From positions 62,001 to 126,000 of the forward strand of contig NZ_MSXW01000012.1 in the NCBI RefSeq assembly GCF_001945445.1: a stretch of DNA of 64,000 nucleotides, given 5' to 3'. The translations under genes were made by a program, and so were the position numbers. Numbering within the stretch: the stretch's first letter is position 1; every line of letters starts with the position of its first letter. The notes beneath the pieces are model-generated. The model did not search any database. It saw only the letters and a list, made by a program, of their open reading frames with translations, and had not been told where the DNA came from. Positions 42,066 through 50,670 of this stretch are shown here, piece by piece. Source of the DNA: Pseudomonas sp. PA27(2017). Lineage in GTDB: Bacteria; Pseudomonadota; Gammaproteobacteria; Pseudomonadales; Pseudomonadaceae.

Positions 42066-42898
42066 TGCGCGACCTGCACGAGCTGCATCGCCCGCTGGGC
42101 TCCACCGGCCTGAGCGTTTCCCCCCTTGGTTTGGGCACCGTCAAACTGGGCCGTGATCAGGGCGTCAAGTACCCCAACGGCTTCACCATTCCCGATGACC
42201 AGCAGGCGCTGCAGTTGCTCGGCCTGGCCCGGGAGCTGGGCATCAATCTGCTCGATACCGCGCCGGCCTACGGCACCAGCGAACAGCGCCTCGGCCCGCT
42301 GCTGCGCGGCCAGCGCCACGATTGGGTGATCGTCAGCAAGGTGGGCGAGGAGTTCGACAACGGCCTGTCGCATTTCGATTTTTCCGCCGCGCACACCCGA
42401 CGCTCGGTGGAGCGCAGCCTGAAACGTCTGGAAACGGACTATCTCGACCTGGTGCTGGTGCACTCCAACGGCGACGACCTGGCGATCCTGCAGCACGAAG
42501 CGGTCTACCAGACCCTCGCCGAGCTCAAGCAGGCCGGGCTGATTCGCAGCTTCGGCTTCTCCGGCAAGACGGTCGAGGGTGGTCTGCTGGCACTGGAGCG
42601 CGGCGACTGCGCCATGGTCACCTACAACCTGGGCGAGCAGCAGGAACGTCCGGTATTGGACTATGCTGCCAGTCACGCCAAAGGCGTGCTGATCAAGAAA
42701 GCCCTGGCCAGCGGCCATGTCTGCCTGGACAGCGGTGTCGACCCGGTACGCGCCAGCTTCGAGCTGATCTTCGCTCACCCGGGTGTGGGCAGCGCCATCG
42801 TCGGCACCATCAACCCACTGCATCTGGCGCACAACGTGGCAGTGGCTGCCGAGGTTATTGTCGGCACTAAAAGTGGTAACAGAGGATCAGCAGAGTGA
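42065..42898 (+). CDS. Aldo/keto reductase
   Basis: A 277-residue NAD(P)H-dependent TIM-barrel reductase. INLLDTAPAYGTSEQRLGPLL gives the catalytic Asp and Tyr, VIVSKVGEEF the Lys, and YLDLVLVHSNGDD stands where the catalytic His motif is expected. The start at 42065 overlaps the stop of the FAD oxidoreductase gene; the frame reading further left to 41816 is the wrong frame of that gene. The substrate is unknown; co-translation suggests both act on one metabolite. Confidence 0.87.
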   Translation: MRDLHELHRPLGSTGLSVSPLGLGTVKLGRDQGVKYPNGFTIPDDQQALQLLGLARELGINLLDTAPAYGTSEQRLGPLLRGQRHDWVIVSKVGEEFDNGLSHFDFSAAHTRRSVERSLKRLETDYLDLVLVHSNGDDLAILQHEAVYQTLAELKQAGLIRSFGFSGKTVEGGLLALERGDCAMVTYNLGEQQERPVLDYAASHAKGVLIKKALASGHVCLDSGVDPVRASFELIFAHPGVGSAIVGTINPLHLAHNVAVAAEVIVGTKSGNRGSAE

Positions 42899-42968
42899 TG
42901 AACAGGCGTTCCGAAAACGCCTTTTGACGCCGCCCAGGCGGCCGACCCCGACGCAAGAAGGAGCCGAC

Positions 42969-43928
42969 ATGCCGCGCATCATTTCCCGCAAGGACCCCGC
43001 CACCTTCAAGACCTTGCCGTTATACGTCGAGGCAACGCCTGATGGCATCGCCTACCAGAGCCTTGGCCGCCCACTGAATTTCAGCGAAATGCTCGAACGC
43101 CGCAAACCGGTCGAGCTGCCCGACAGCCAGCGCTTCGCGGCGGAGCTGGCCAACCTGGGTGTATCGGTGCGCCTGACCCTGCACTGGCAGGGCCGCGAAT
43201 ACTGGCTGCTGGTGCGCCAGCGCCGCCACGACCGCGGCGATGTCGTGCTCAAGCTGATCTCCGGCTACGTACCGGCCCACGAACTCAACCTGCCGCTGCT
43301 GACCGCTATCCAGGAGGTGGCCGAGGAATGCCTGTTGGAAACCAGCGAAGGCTGGCTCTACGGCCGCTTCGGCGACACCTGGCTACCAGCGCCCTACGAG
43401 GGCGCACTCAAGTACCGGGAGAACGTCCATTTCCGGCTCAGCCCACTGTCTGGCGCCGCTCGCCCGGTGCAATGCGGCAACCTGACCTTGCTGGAGCGCC
43501 CGCGGGCCTACGTGCATGTACCCACTGCCTCGCTGCAGCTGGTCTACGACCTGCGCCTGGACCTGCCCAAAGAGGCGAAGCAACCTAGCCTGCTGCACGT
43601 CGATGAGCACCTGGAGAACGGCAAGCTGATCGCCCGTCTGGATCACGCCCGCCCCGATCTGTATTTGATTCCCCTGGAGCAGGGCCGCCCCACCGCCGAG
43701 CTGTTGACCCTGCGCCAAGGCCAACTGGTGCCTGCCAACACCCGCGGCCTGTGGCTGGCGGAAAGCTTCGCCGCCCAGGACGGCTGGCTGGTTCGCGATG
43801 AACGCATCCGCTGGAAGGATTGGCTAACGCTGCAGAACCTGACGCCGAAGCCCGGCAAGTCCGAATTGTTCGGCACGCGCCCTGAGGCTTCTTCAAGGGC
43901 TCGCCTGGATACCGCCGCGGCGGTCTGA
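42969..43928 (+). CDS. Conserved Pseudomonas protein with a degenerate Nudix-like box
   Basis: A 319-residue cytoplasmic protein sometimes mislabelled as a metal ABC transporter ATPase: there is no Walker motif and no ABC signature. Residues about 98-125 read GYVPAHE, then ten residues, then QEVAEECLL, which resembles a Nudix box with three extra residues, Gln for Arg and Leu for Gly. TWLPAPYEGALKYRENVHFR follows. It begins 70 bases after the aldo/keto reductase gene and ends at a strong terminator. Nudix-like activity is inference only. Confidence 0.75.
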   Translation: MPRIISRKDPATFKTLPLYVEATPDGIAYQSLGRPLNFSEMLERRKPVELPDSQRFAAELANLGVSVRLTLHWQGREYWLLVRQRRHDRGDVVLKLISGYVPAHELNLPLLTAIQEVAEECLLETSEGWLYGRFGDTWLPAPYEGALKYRENVHFRLSPLSGAARPVQCGNLTLLERPRAYVHVPTASLQLVYDLRLDLPKEAKQPSLLHVDEHLENGKLIARLDHARPDLYLIPLEQGRPTAELLTLRQGQLVPANTRGLWLAESFAAQDGWLVRDERIRWKDWLTLQNLTPKPGKSELFGTRPEASSRARLDTAAAV

Positions 43929-43946
43929 CCGGCAGGCGCCACAAAA

Positions 43947-43974
43947 CAAAACCCCGCCAAGTGGCGGGGTTTTG
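43947..43974. terminator. Strong bidirectional terminator between the Nudix-like gene and hldE
   Basis: CAAAACCCCGCC and GGCGGGGTTTTG pair around AAGT with A-rich and T-rich sides, 18 bases after one stop codon and 10 before the other. It fits Rho-independent termination in both directions. Confidence 0.93.
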
Positions 43975-43983
43975 TTTGCGCGA

Positions 43984-45405
43984 TCAGCGACTGCGGATCT
44001 TCTCGACGATGGCCGTGGTCGAGCTGTTCTCGACCAGCCCCAGCACCCGCACTTCGCCGCCGTAGGCCAGCACGATATCGGAACCGACAACCTGGTCGAT
44101 ACCATAATCGCCGCCCTTGACCAGCACATCGGGCTGCACCTGCTTGAGCAGGCGCTCGGGCGTGTCTTCGCTGAAGCTCACCACCCAGTCCACGGCGCCA
44201 AGACCGGCCAGCACCGCCATACGGCGATCCACGGCATTGATCGGCCGGCCCGGGCCCTTGAGACGGCTCACCGACGCGTCGTCATTGATCGCCACGATCA
44301 GACGGTCGCCCTGGGCCCGCGCCTGCTCGAGGTAGGTCACGTGGCCGGCATGCAGGATATCGAAACAGCCGTTGGTAAAGACGATCTTCTCGCCATGGGC
44401 GCGCGCATCCTCGGTGGCCAGCAGCAGTTGCTCCAGGCTCAGCACACCACGCTCGGAGCCCTCTTCACGCTGGACCGCACGACGCAGCTCAGGCGTGCTG
44501 ATGGCCGCGGTGCCCAGCTTGCCCACCACGATACCGGCAGCCAGATTGGCCAGCGCCACGGCCTGGGGTAGCTCCTCGCCTGCCGCGATGGAGGCCGCCA
44601 GTGTAGAAATCACCGTATCGCCCGCGCCCGTCACATCGAACACCTCGCGCGCACGCGCTGGCAGGTGCAGCGGCGCATGATCAGGGCGCAGCAGCGTCAT
44701 GCCATGCTCGCCACGGGTAACCAGCAAGGCGCCCAGGTCGAGTTCACGCATCAGGCGCGCGCCACGGCTGACCAACTCGGCTTCATCCTCACAGCGACCG
44801 ACGATCAACTCGAACTCACTGAGGTTCGGGGTGATCAGGCTGGCGCCGCGGTAAATGGAGAAATCCTTGCCTTTCGGGTCGGCCAGCACCGGAATGCCAC
44901 GCTTGCGCGCCGCCTTGATCAAGGCCTGATGATTCTGCAGCGCGCCTTTGCCGTAATCGGACAACACCAGCACCTTGACCTGATCGAGCAACTGCTCGAC
45001 CTGCCGGGCCAACGCCTCGGCGTCGGTCTGGAAGGGTTCTTCGAAATCCATGCGCAACAGCTGCTGATGACGGCTCATGACCCGCAGCTTGACGATGGTC
45101 GGCTGGTTTTCGATGCGCTGGAAGTAGGTTTTCACGCCAATGGCTTCCAGGCTCTGCTGCAAACTCTGTGCAGCCTCGTCCTCGCCGGTAACGCCGACCA
45201 GAACGGCTGGCGCACCAAGGGCGGCGATATTCAGCGCGACGTTGGCCGCACCGCCGGGGCGATCCTCGATCTGTTCGACCTTGACCACCGGCACCGGAGC
45301 CTCGGGCGATATACGCGAGGTAGCGCCGTGCCAATACCGGTCGAGCATGACATCACCCACCACCAAGACGGGTGCCTGATCGAAACGGGGCATGGATAAC
45401 TTCAT
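43984..45405 (-). CDS. hldE: Bifunctional heptose-7-phosphate kinase / heptose-1-phosphate adenylyltransferase
   Basis: A 473-residue two-domain enzyme that makes ADP-heptose for the LPS inner core. The N-terminal ribokinase-like domain (about 1-318) has [14 protein letters not shown] and the catalytic [14 protein letters not shown]. The C-terminal cytidylyltransferase-like domain (about 340-473) has [20 protein letters not shown], with the HxGH motif as HAGH. ATG at 45405 gives the normal N-terminus. It is the last gene of the leftward LPS locus, 82 bases after dnpA. Confidence 0.97.
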   Translation of the reverse strand: MKLSMPRFDQAPVLVVGDVMLDRYWHGATSRISPEAPVPVVKVEQIEDRPGGAANVALNIAALGAPAVLVGVTGEDEAAQSLQQSLEAIGVKTYFQRIENQPTIVKLRVMSRHQQLLRMDFEEPFQTDAEALARQVEQLLDQVKVLVLSDYGKGALQNHQALIKAARKRGIPVLADPKGKDFSIYRGASLITPNLSEFELIVGRCEDEAELVSRGARLMRELDLGALLVTRGEHGMTLLRPDHAPLHLPARAREVFDVTGAGDTVISTLAASIAAGEELPQAVALANLAAGIVVGKLGTAAISTPELRRAVQREEGSERGVLSLEQLLLATEDARAHGEKIVFTNGCFDILHAGHVTYLEQARAQGDRLIVAINDDASVSRLKGPGRPINAVDRRMAVLAGLGAVDWVVSFSEDTPERLLKQVQPDVLVKGGDYGIDQVVGSDIVLAYGGEVRVLGLVENSSTTAIVEKIRSR

Positions 45406-45487
45406 GCGGAAACTCCGGAATTGCAAAATCGCCGCGGAGAATAGCACATCAGCTATTGCGAACCGCCGCCGCGCGCTTCAGCACGGC

Positions 45488-46909
45488 TTAGCGGTCGAAC
45501 GGGCGAACCCAGAACAGCTCATGGCGACGCACCGCCTTGCGGAAGAATTCGTCCTCTCCCGCCTGCGGCCAGCGGCGTGCAGCCAGGCACCATTGAATGA
45601 AACGACGCAGACGCTTCTTGAAGGGTAGCGGCGTTTGCAGATCGTGCTGCATCGCCAACGCCTGACTCTTGTCGAGCAATATATTGTCATCAAGTTGCAG
45701 ACACCACAGCCTATCGGCCGGCAAGGGCTCGATACACGGCGGCAACGCCACGCCATTGCCTGCCGGCCCCATGGGCCAGCGGTCATTGTCAGCCAGGTGA
45801 TTGGCGTAGAGCAGTTGCACGTCTGGCTGCCAGCCACTTTGCTCGATGGCCTGACGCAGTGCGCGCCCGGTCTGGATATGGTCGGGATGCGGATCGAGCT
45901 CGGGGTGCGGAAGCACGATGACTTCCGGTTTGAAATGCTGCAACAACGCCGCGAGATCGGCGGTCAGGTTATTCCACGTTGGCGCTCCGTCCACATCGCC
46001 GGGGAGTTTCAAGGCATTGAAACGACGAACACTGCGGATATCGGAGTCGCCCGACTCACGCGACCCACAAGCCACGGCTGGCTCGGCCTCCATCTGCCGC
46101 AGTTGCATGCAGTAATAGCCAAGCTGCACACATCGACTGGGCTCGACTCCGCCCCACAAGGGTACCGTCTGGCTGCTCCAACTGCGCAGCCGCCCCTTGA
46201 GGCGCGCGGCGGCAGCATCGCTAAGACCAAGACGCCGATAGAAGTCGGCTTCGATCTCGCCCTGAGTCAAGGTGACGATAGACACCTCTTGGCTGCGGCT
46301 ATAGAGACCGAATGCGGCAAGCTCGGCATCATCCGCGTGGGGAGCGAGCACCATCACGCGCTTGCGTGAGTAGTCGGGATTGCTGAAGCCATACAGGGTT
46401 GCTTCGCGCCCGAGCTTGCAGAACCGCCCGCGCAGCCTCAGTTGCCCACCACGCAATAATGGCAGGCAACCTGACAGGTTGAGAAACCGTACGCCATTGA
46501 CGCCACGCTCGAAGTCCTGGCGGTCGAGACCTTCGCCCTCGCCGATCAGGACGTGGGGGTCGAGACAACGTCCCAGCCAACTGCTGCGTACATGCAAGGC
46601 CAGCACCAGTGTTTCAGCCTCCTCGGGCCACGCCCCACCATGAGGAGAAACCCTCCCGTCACGGTCGAGCATTACCGATAGGCTGAAGCTATCCGAAGGG
46701 AAGGCGTGGCGATAATCGTCACGGGGCGAGTAGAAAAGGTGGTCGGAAAACCAGGCTTCGTGGGCAATCCAGGCCAACACCAGAACGACGGGTGCCGTTC
46801 CCCACGAACCGAACCAGTCGAGCGCCACCAGAATCGGCAATGCCACGACCATGAGAATACGTTTGTTACGCCGATGCCGACGTACCAACCGCTGCTTGCG
46901 TGCTTCCAT
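45488..46909 (-). CDS. dnpA: PIG-L family de-N-acetylase DnpA
   Basis: A 473-residue protein with a hydrophobic N-terminal region (about 18-50, probably one or two membrane passes), an intermediate domain, and a PIG-L/LmbE deacetylase domain whose metal-binding motif PHADDAE is at 190-196 and whose later His pair is in HPELDPHPDH. The P. aeruginosa counterpart lies in the same place and affects fluoroquinolone tolerance; the substrate is thought to be a core or surface sugar. It follows mig-14 with a four-base gap. Confidence 0.92.
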   Translation of the reverse strand: MEARKQRLVRRHRRNKRILMVVALPILVALDWFGSWGTAPVVLVLAWIAHEAWFSDHLFYSPRDDYRHAFPSDSFSLSVMLDRDGRVSPHGGAWPEEAETLVLALHVRSSWLGRCLDPHVLIGEGEGLDRQDFERGVNGVRFLNLSGCLPLLRGGQLRLRGRFCKLGREATLYGFSNPDYSRKRVMVLAPHADDAELAAFGLYSRSQEVSIVTLTQGEIEADFYRRLGLSDAAAARLKGRLRSWSSQTVPLWGGVEPSRCVQLGYYCMQLRQMEAEPAVACGSRESGDSDIRSVRRFNALKLPGDVDGAPTWNNLTADLAALLQHFKPEVIVLPHPELDPHPDHIQTGRALRQAIEQSGWQPDVQLLYANHLADNDRWPMGPAGNGVALPPCIEPLPADRLWCLQLDDNILLDKSQALAMQHDLQTPLPFKKRLRRFIQWCLAARRWPQAGEDEFFRKAVRRHELFWVRPFDR

Positions 46910-46913
46910 TCAC

Positions 46914-47810
46914 TTACACCCGAAAAACAGGCTGGCGATTACACCAACGATCCTTGTATTCAACATCCGCTCTGCCGAACGAGTAGCGCAGCGGCTTTCC
47001 TCGCAGACGCGCATCTTCCCATGCGGACTGGGTATTGATAAAGCTGAGTACACTGCCGGGGCTGAAATCACGAGAGGCTGGATCCACTCCACCGTTGATA
47101 TATTCGATGCTGATCCAGTCTGGCGATTCGACCCTGTACAAAACCTGAACGGCTATGGGCTTTCCATCGAGCTGCAGATAAACGCCCCAGAGAAACGCTT
47201 TCAGCGCCTCGAAAACCTCGACGAGATGCTGCTTGCCAGGCACGTCGAAGCCCCAGCGCTTTTCGAACAGCTCCGTATAAATTGCGGCCAGCGCGTGGGC
47301 TGACAAGCCGGAAACCGGCAGAATCTCGCCGCCAGCCTCTTCGAGCATCCGCAGTTCACGACGCTGGTTGTAACGAAACTTCTTGCCGTACTCCTCCGGC
47401 TGCCTAGCCAGGGCCAGCTCCTCAGCCTGTGTGCGCAAAGTCGATATCGCCCCCTCGTTCAAGGCGGATACATAACGCATACGGTGTCGAACCGGCACGG
47501 CCGCCCCTGCCGCGATCGGGAGTATCACCTCGGCATTGCCGAGGTCGAAGAGGTCTCGACAACCCTTGCGTTTGAGCACATCGCGAGAAAGTGCCAGCGC
47601 ATTTCCCCAGACTGGAACTGCAGCCTGCAACTCGCCCTGCCGCGGCCAGCCCAGGTAGCGAACGGGAATGCCGGCCAGCGCCGACAGCCGAGAGACGACG
47701 TCCGGATGGGTCATGACACTGCCGCCGAACCGCGCCCACACCTGCGCATAGACGTCGGCGCTTATCGGCTGCCAGCCTCGCTCGCGCCAGCGTTGTAACG
47801 GGTTGAACAT
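46914..47810 (-). CDS. Mig-14-like protein (GNAT-related)
   Basis: A 298-residue protein resembling Mig-14, a membrane-associated factor linked to resistance to antimicrobial peptides in Salmonella and Pseudomonas. The N-terminus MFNPLQRWRERGWQPISAD and the GIPVRYLGWPR block match, and the C-terminal half (KFRYNQRRELRMLEEAGGEI through ISIEYINGGVDP) has the acetyltransferase-like fold of the FemAB/GNAT type. ATG at 47810 is chosen; the longer frame to 47981 lies outside homology. It is divergent from waaL and coupled with dnpA. Confidence 0.85.
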   Translation of the reverse strand: MFNPLQRWRERGWQPISADVYAQVWARFGGSVMTHPDVVSRLSALAGIPVRYLGWPRQGELQAAVPVWGNALALSRDVLKRKGCRDLFDLGNAEVILPIAAGAAVPVRHRMRYVSALNEGAISTLRTQAEELALARQPEEYGKKFRYNQRRELRMLEEAGGEILPVSGLSAHALAAIYTELFEKRWGFDVPGKQHLVEVFEALKAFLWGVYLQLDGKPIAVQVLYRVESPDWISIEYINGGVDPASRDFSPGSVLSFINTQSAWEDARLRGKPLRYSFGRADVEYKDRWCNRQPVFRV

Positions 47811-47919
47811 CAGGCATCCGGCTCGGGCGAAAAGGTTGCCAAGCTTATCACGCGGCCGCTGCCTACTGCCGGACGATGCTTTAAGATATGCCCTTTTTAC
47901 CCATGCTTTAGGATCTCTG

Positions 47920-49104
47920 GTGCAGCTACTCTCTTCACAACCCGACGCCTTGCGTACGCGTCTTTTCGACTTTATCACCACACGTTGGCTGGTAGGCGGC
48001 TACCTGGTTTTATTGACAGGCCTGTTCTGGATTCCCGATGGCAGTCAGTACACGAAATTCTATTACGCACTGATCGCGGCACCTGCTCTTCTGGCGGTGA
48101 TGCTCATGCCTCGCCAGATGAAACCACTGCTAAGTGAACCCGTGGTTCTCTGCTTTCTGCTCTTGAGCGCCTGGTTGCTCCTCACCATGGGCTGGAGCCG
48201 CGCCGAGGATAGCTTCGGCAGCCTGGCCAAGCGTCCGCTTTATGTATTCATGTTGTTCGTGGGCTGCGCACTGATCGCCCTGCGCAACGAAGAGCGGTTC
48301 TTGAAAACCTTGCGCATAGGAGCCGCCCTCGGCGCCTTGGCTGCGTTGATCAACGTCGCCTGGTTCATGCACATCGCAGCACCGGGCGAGCGACTGATCG
48401 GTACCGGAGCTCTGCGCAACCCGCTGCTCACCTCCCACGTTCTAGGCTTTTTATGCACCTATTGGGTCGCAGCCTGGCTGTCACGCAACGAACGTCATGA
48501 CTGGCTACCGATTCTGATGGCACTTCCCTTGCTGGCTGCGCTACTGGCCACGGGTTCGCGGACGCCGCTGATGGGCCTGGCACTGACCAGTGTCTGGATG
48601 CTGTCGATGAGCGGCAAACGGGCCATGTACTTGGTCGCCGCGTTGCTGCTCGGCGCGGCTGCCGCCTATCTGGTCGCGCCCGAGATCATTCTGCAACGCG
48701 GTACCTCCTTCCGCCCCGAACTGTGGGGCGATGCCTGGCGTCAGGCCGGACAGCATCTTTGGCTAGGCGCCGGTTATGAGAGCAAGTTCGAATTCGACAT
48801 CCCAGGCGTGGGCCATTTGTTGCACGACCCGCACAACGTCGAGCTGGCGGTTCTTCTCGAGCTGGGCATGATAGGCCTGGGTATCTGGGCCATCATGTAC
48901 GGCTTTGCCCTGCTCCGCTGCCTGCACCTACGCGCCCTGCCGCAATTCCAGATCGCTTCGGCACTGCTGATCTATGGACTTTGCGCGGGGCTGACGGAGG
49001 GAGGCAACTACCTGTCGCGCCCCAACGAAAGCTGGTTTTTGATCTGGATCCCAATGGCGTTGCTCGGCGCGCTGTCCATCCGGCATCGGCAGGCTAACGC
49101 ATGA
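47920..49104 (+). CDS. waaL: O-antigen ligase family protein
   Basis: A 394-residue integral membrane protein with ten to twelve hydrophobic segments. The large periplasmic loop and the motif HDPHNVELAVLLELGMIGLG near the C-terminus carry the conserved His and Glu of O-antigen ligases, which join O polymer to the lipid A-core. Start at GTG 47920 with a poor ribosome-binding site; a longer frame reaches 47803 and overlaps mig-14. It is one of only two rightward genes inside the otherwise leftward core locus and is coupled by ATGA to the next gene. Confidence 0.88.
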   Translation: MQLLSSQPDALRTRLFDFITTRWLVGGYLVLLTGLFWIPDGSQYTKFYYALIAAPALLAVMLMPRQMKPLLSEPVVLCFLLLSAWLLLTMGWSRAEDSFGSLAKRPLYVFMLFVGCALIALRNEERFLKTLRIGAALGALAALINVAWFMHIAAPGERLIGTGALRNPLLTSHVLGFLCTYWVAAWLSRNERHDWLPILMALPLLAALLATGSRTPLMGLALTSVWMLSMSGKRAMYLVAALLLGAAAAYLVAPEIILQRGTSFRPELWGDAWRQAGQHLWLGAGYESKFEFDIPGVGHLLHDPHNVELAVLLELGMIGLGIWAIMYGFALLRCLHLRALPQFQIASALLIYGLCAGLTEGGNYLSRPNESWFLIWIPMALLGALSIRHRQANA

Positions 49105-49763
49105 AACGTATCGATGCGATACAGTTGGACGCCCTGCTGCAAGGCGCCAAAACCATCGAAGAAGATGGCCTTGGCGTCAAAGTGGCGCGACTGGGCAGCG
49201 GCGACTTTCTGAAACTGTATCGCCGCAAGCGGCTGCTGTCCTCTGACCTCTGGGACTTGCCGGCACAGCGCTTTGCAGACAATGCCAGAGGCTTACTACG
49301 CCTGGGGGTCATCGCGCCGACCGTACTCGATGTTCTGATGATCAGCGAACGCCGCCTGAGCGCCGTTCTTTATCAACCCTTGCCAGGCGACACCCTGCGT
49401 AATCGATTACGCCAACTCGACGCTGGGCAGCGTCCGGCACTGGTAAGACGATTCGGGACGTTCCTCGGCGAGCTGCATCAGCTTGGCGTCTATTTCCGCT
49501 CGCTGCACCTGGGCAACGTTCTACTACTGCCCGACGACAGCTTCGGCCTTATCGACCTGTCGGACATGAAACTGGAAAGCCGTCCGCTCGCTCCCTGGAA
49601 AAGACGGCGCAATCTGCAGCACATCCTGCGCTATGCCGAGGATATCGACTGGCTGGCGCATCAGCACGTCGATAGCTGGCTAGAGGGCTATGCAGACAGC
49701 GCCAGCCGACGTGACACCGAGCGTTTCAGCCGCGACCTAAGAAAGTGGCTGCAAGCCCGGTAG
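49101..49763 (+). CDS. WaaP/Kdo-kinase-fold protein next to waaL
   Basis: A 220-residue protein with the layout of a small LPS kinase: FLKLYRRKR holds a candidate ATP-binding Lys near 38, SLHLGNVLLLP stands for the catalytic loop and GLIDLSDMKL for the metal loop with Asp152. Where the catalytic Asp of the HRDxxxxN pattern is expected, residue 134 is Ser. It may phosphorylate a core sugar or act without catalysis. Its ATG overlaps the waaL stop (ATGA). A counterpart occupies the same place in P. aeruginosa. Confidence 0.75.
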   Translation: MKRIDAIQLDALLQGAKTIEEDGLGVKVARLGSGDFLKLYRRKRLLSSDLWDLPAQRFADNARGLLRLGVIAPTVLDVLMISERRLSAVLYQPLPGDTLRNRLRQLDAGQRPALVRRFGTFLGELHQLGVYFRSLHLGNVLLLPDDSFGLIDLSDMKLESRPLAPWKRRRNLQHILRYAEDIDWLAHQHVDSWLEGYADSASRRDTERFSRDLRKWLQAR

Positions 49764-49791
49764 TCCGGCCAATGAGCGCTACGACCGGCGC

Positions 49792-50670
49792 TCAGCGTTT
49801 GAGCCAGTAGCGCCAGAGCCCCTTGAGCGTCTTCAGATTGCGCGCGCGCCATGGGATCTGCGCCAGCAACTCGCCAGCCAGCGCTCGGTCCTCGTTGGCA
49901 ACCTTGGTGAACATGGCGTTCAGGTAGCGCAGGCGCGTCGCCTCGTAACCCGGATGGTCACTGAAGCGCTGGTAGATCGCCAACTCGGTTTCGATCATCA
50001 GACGACGGTTCTTGTAGGTGTTGCTGCCGTGCACGCGGTACAGCGCCAACGGCTCTTCGAGTATGTCGATAAAATAGCCGGCCCGGGCGATACGTAGCTC
50101 CACGAAATAATCTTCGATACGGATGGTCGGATCGAAGCCGCCCACCGCCTCCAGTGCCTCGCGGCGAAACAGCAAGGTCGGCGCCGGCGGGCCAGGCTTG
50201 CGATCCATGAACAGGTCATCGAAGTCGAGACGCCTGGCCGGGCGATGCCGCTGCTTCTTTTCGGGCAATGGCTTGCCGTCGCCGTCGATGAGCACGATGC
50301 CGCCCGCACAGATTCCGGTCTCCGGATGCTGCTCCATAAATGGAATCTGCAAGGAAAAGCGCTCGGGCAGCATCACGTCATCCGAGCCCAGCGGCGCGAT
50401 GTACCGCCCCTTACTTCGGGCGATCATCTCGTTGAGCGTGGTGCATAGCCCTTTGTTCGCCTGGGCGACGAAGTCGAAACCGAGCTCCGCCTGCAATCGC
50501 TGAATCAGCTCGACACTGCCGTCACGCGAGCCATCATCGACCACCAGCAGCTCTATGTTGGGATAGTGCTGCGCATACACGCTGCGAATGCTGGCCTCGA
50601 TGAAGTCCGCATGGTTGTAGGAGGAGATCAGTACCGATACCAGGGGCAGCGGGAGGGTGCTATCGGTCAT
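49792..50670 (-). CDS. Family 2 glycosyltransferase
   Basis: A 292-residue GT-A glycosyltransferase. VSVLISSYNHADFIEASIRS opens the nucleotide-binding fold, LLVVDDGSRDGS gives the sugar-nucleotide Asp motif, and YIAPLGSDDVMLPER the metal-binding acidic pair. It has no membrane segment and should add a hexose or rhamnose to the outer core at the cytoplasmic face. It is the most downstream of four glycosyltransferase genes joined by short overlaps. P. aeruginosa has wapR, a family 2 enzyme, in this neighbourhood; I cannot assign the acceptor. Confidence 0.87.
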   Translation of the reverse strand: MTDSTLPLPLVSVLISSYNHADFIEASIRSVYAQHYPNIELLVVDDGSRDGSVELIQRLQAELGFDFVAQANKGLCTTLNEMIARSKGRYIAPLGSDDVMLPERFSLQIPFMEQHPETGICAGGIVLIDGDGKPLPEKKQRHRPARRLDFDDLFMDRKPGPPAPTLLFRREALEAVGGFDPTIRIEDYFVELRIARAGYFIDILEEPLALYRVHGSNTYKNRRLMIETELAIYQRFSDHPGYEATRLRYLNAMFTKVANEDRALAGELLAQIPWRARNLKTLKGLWRYWLKR

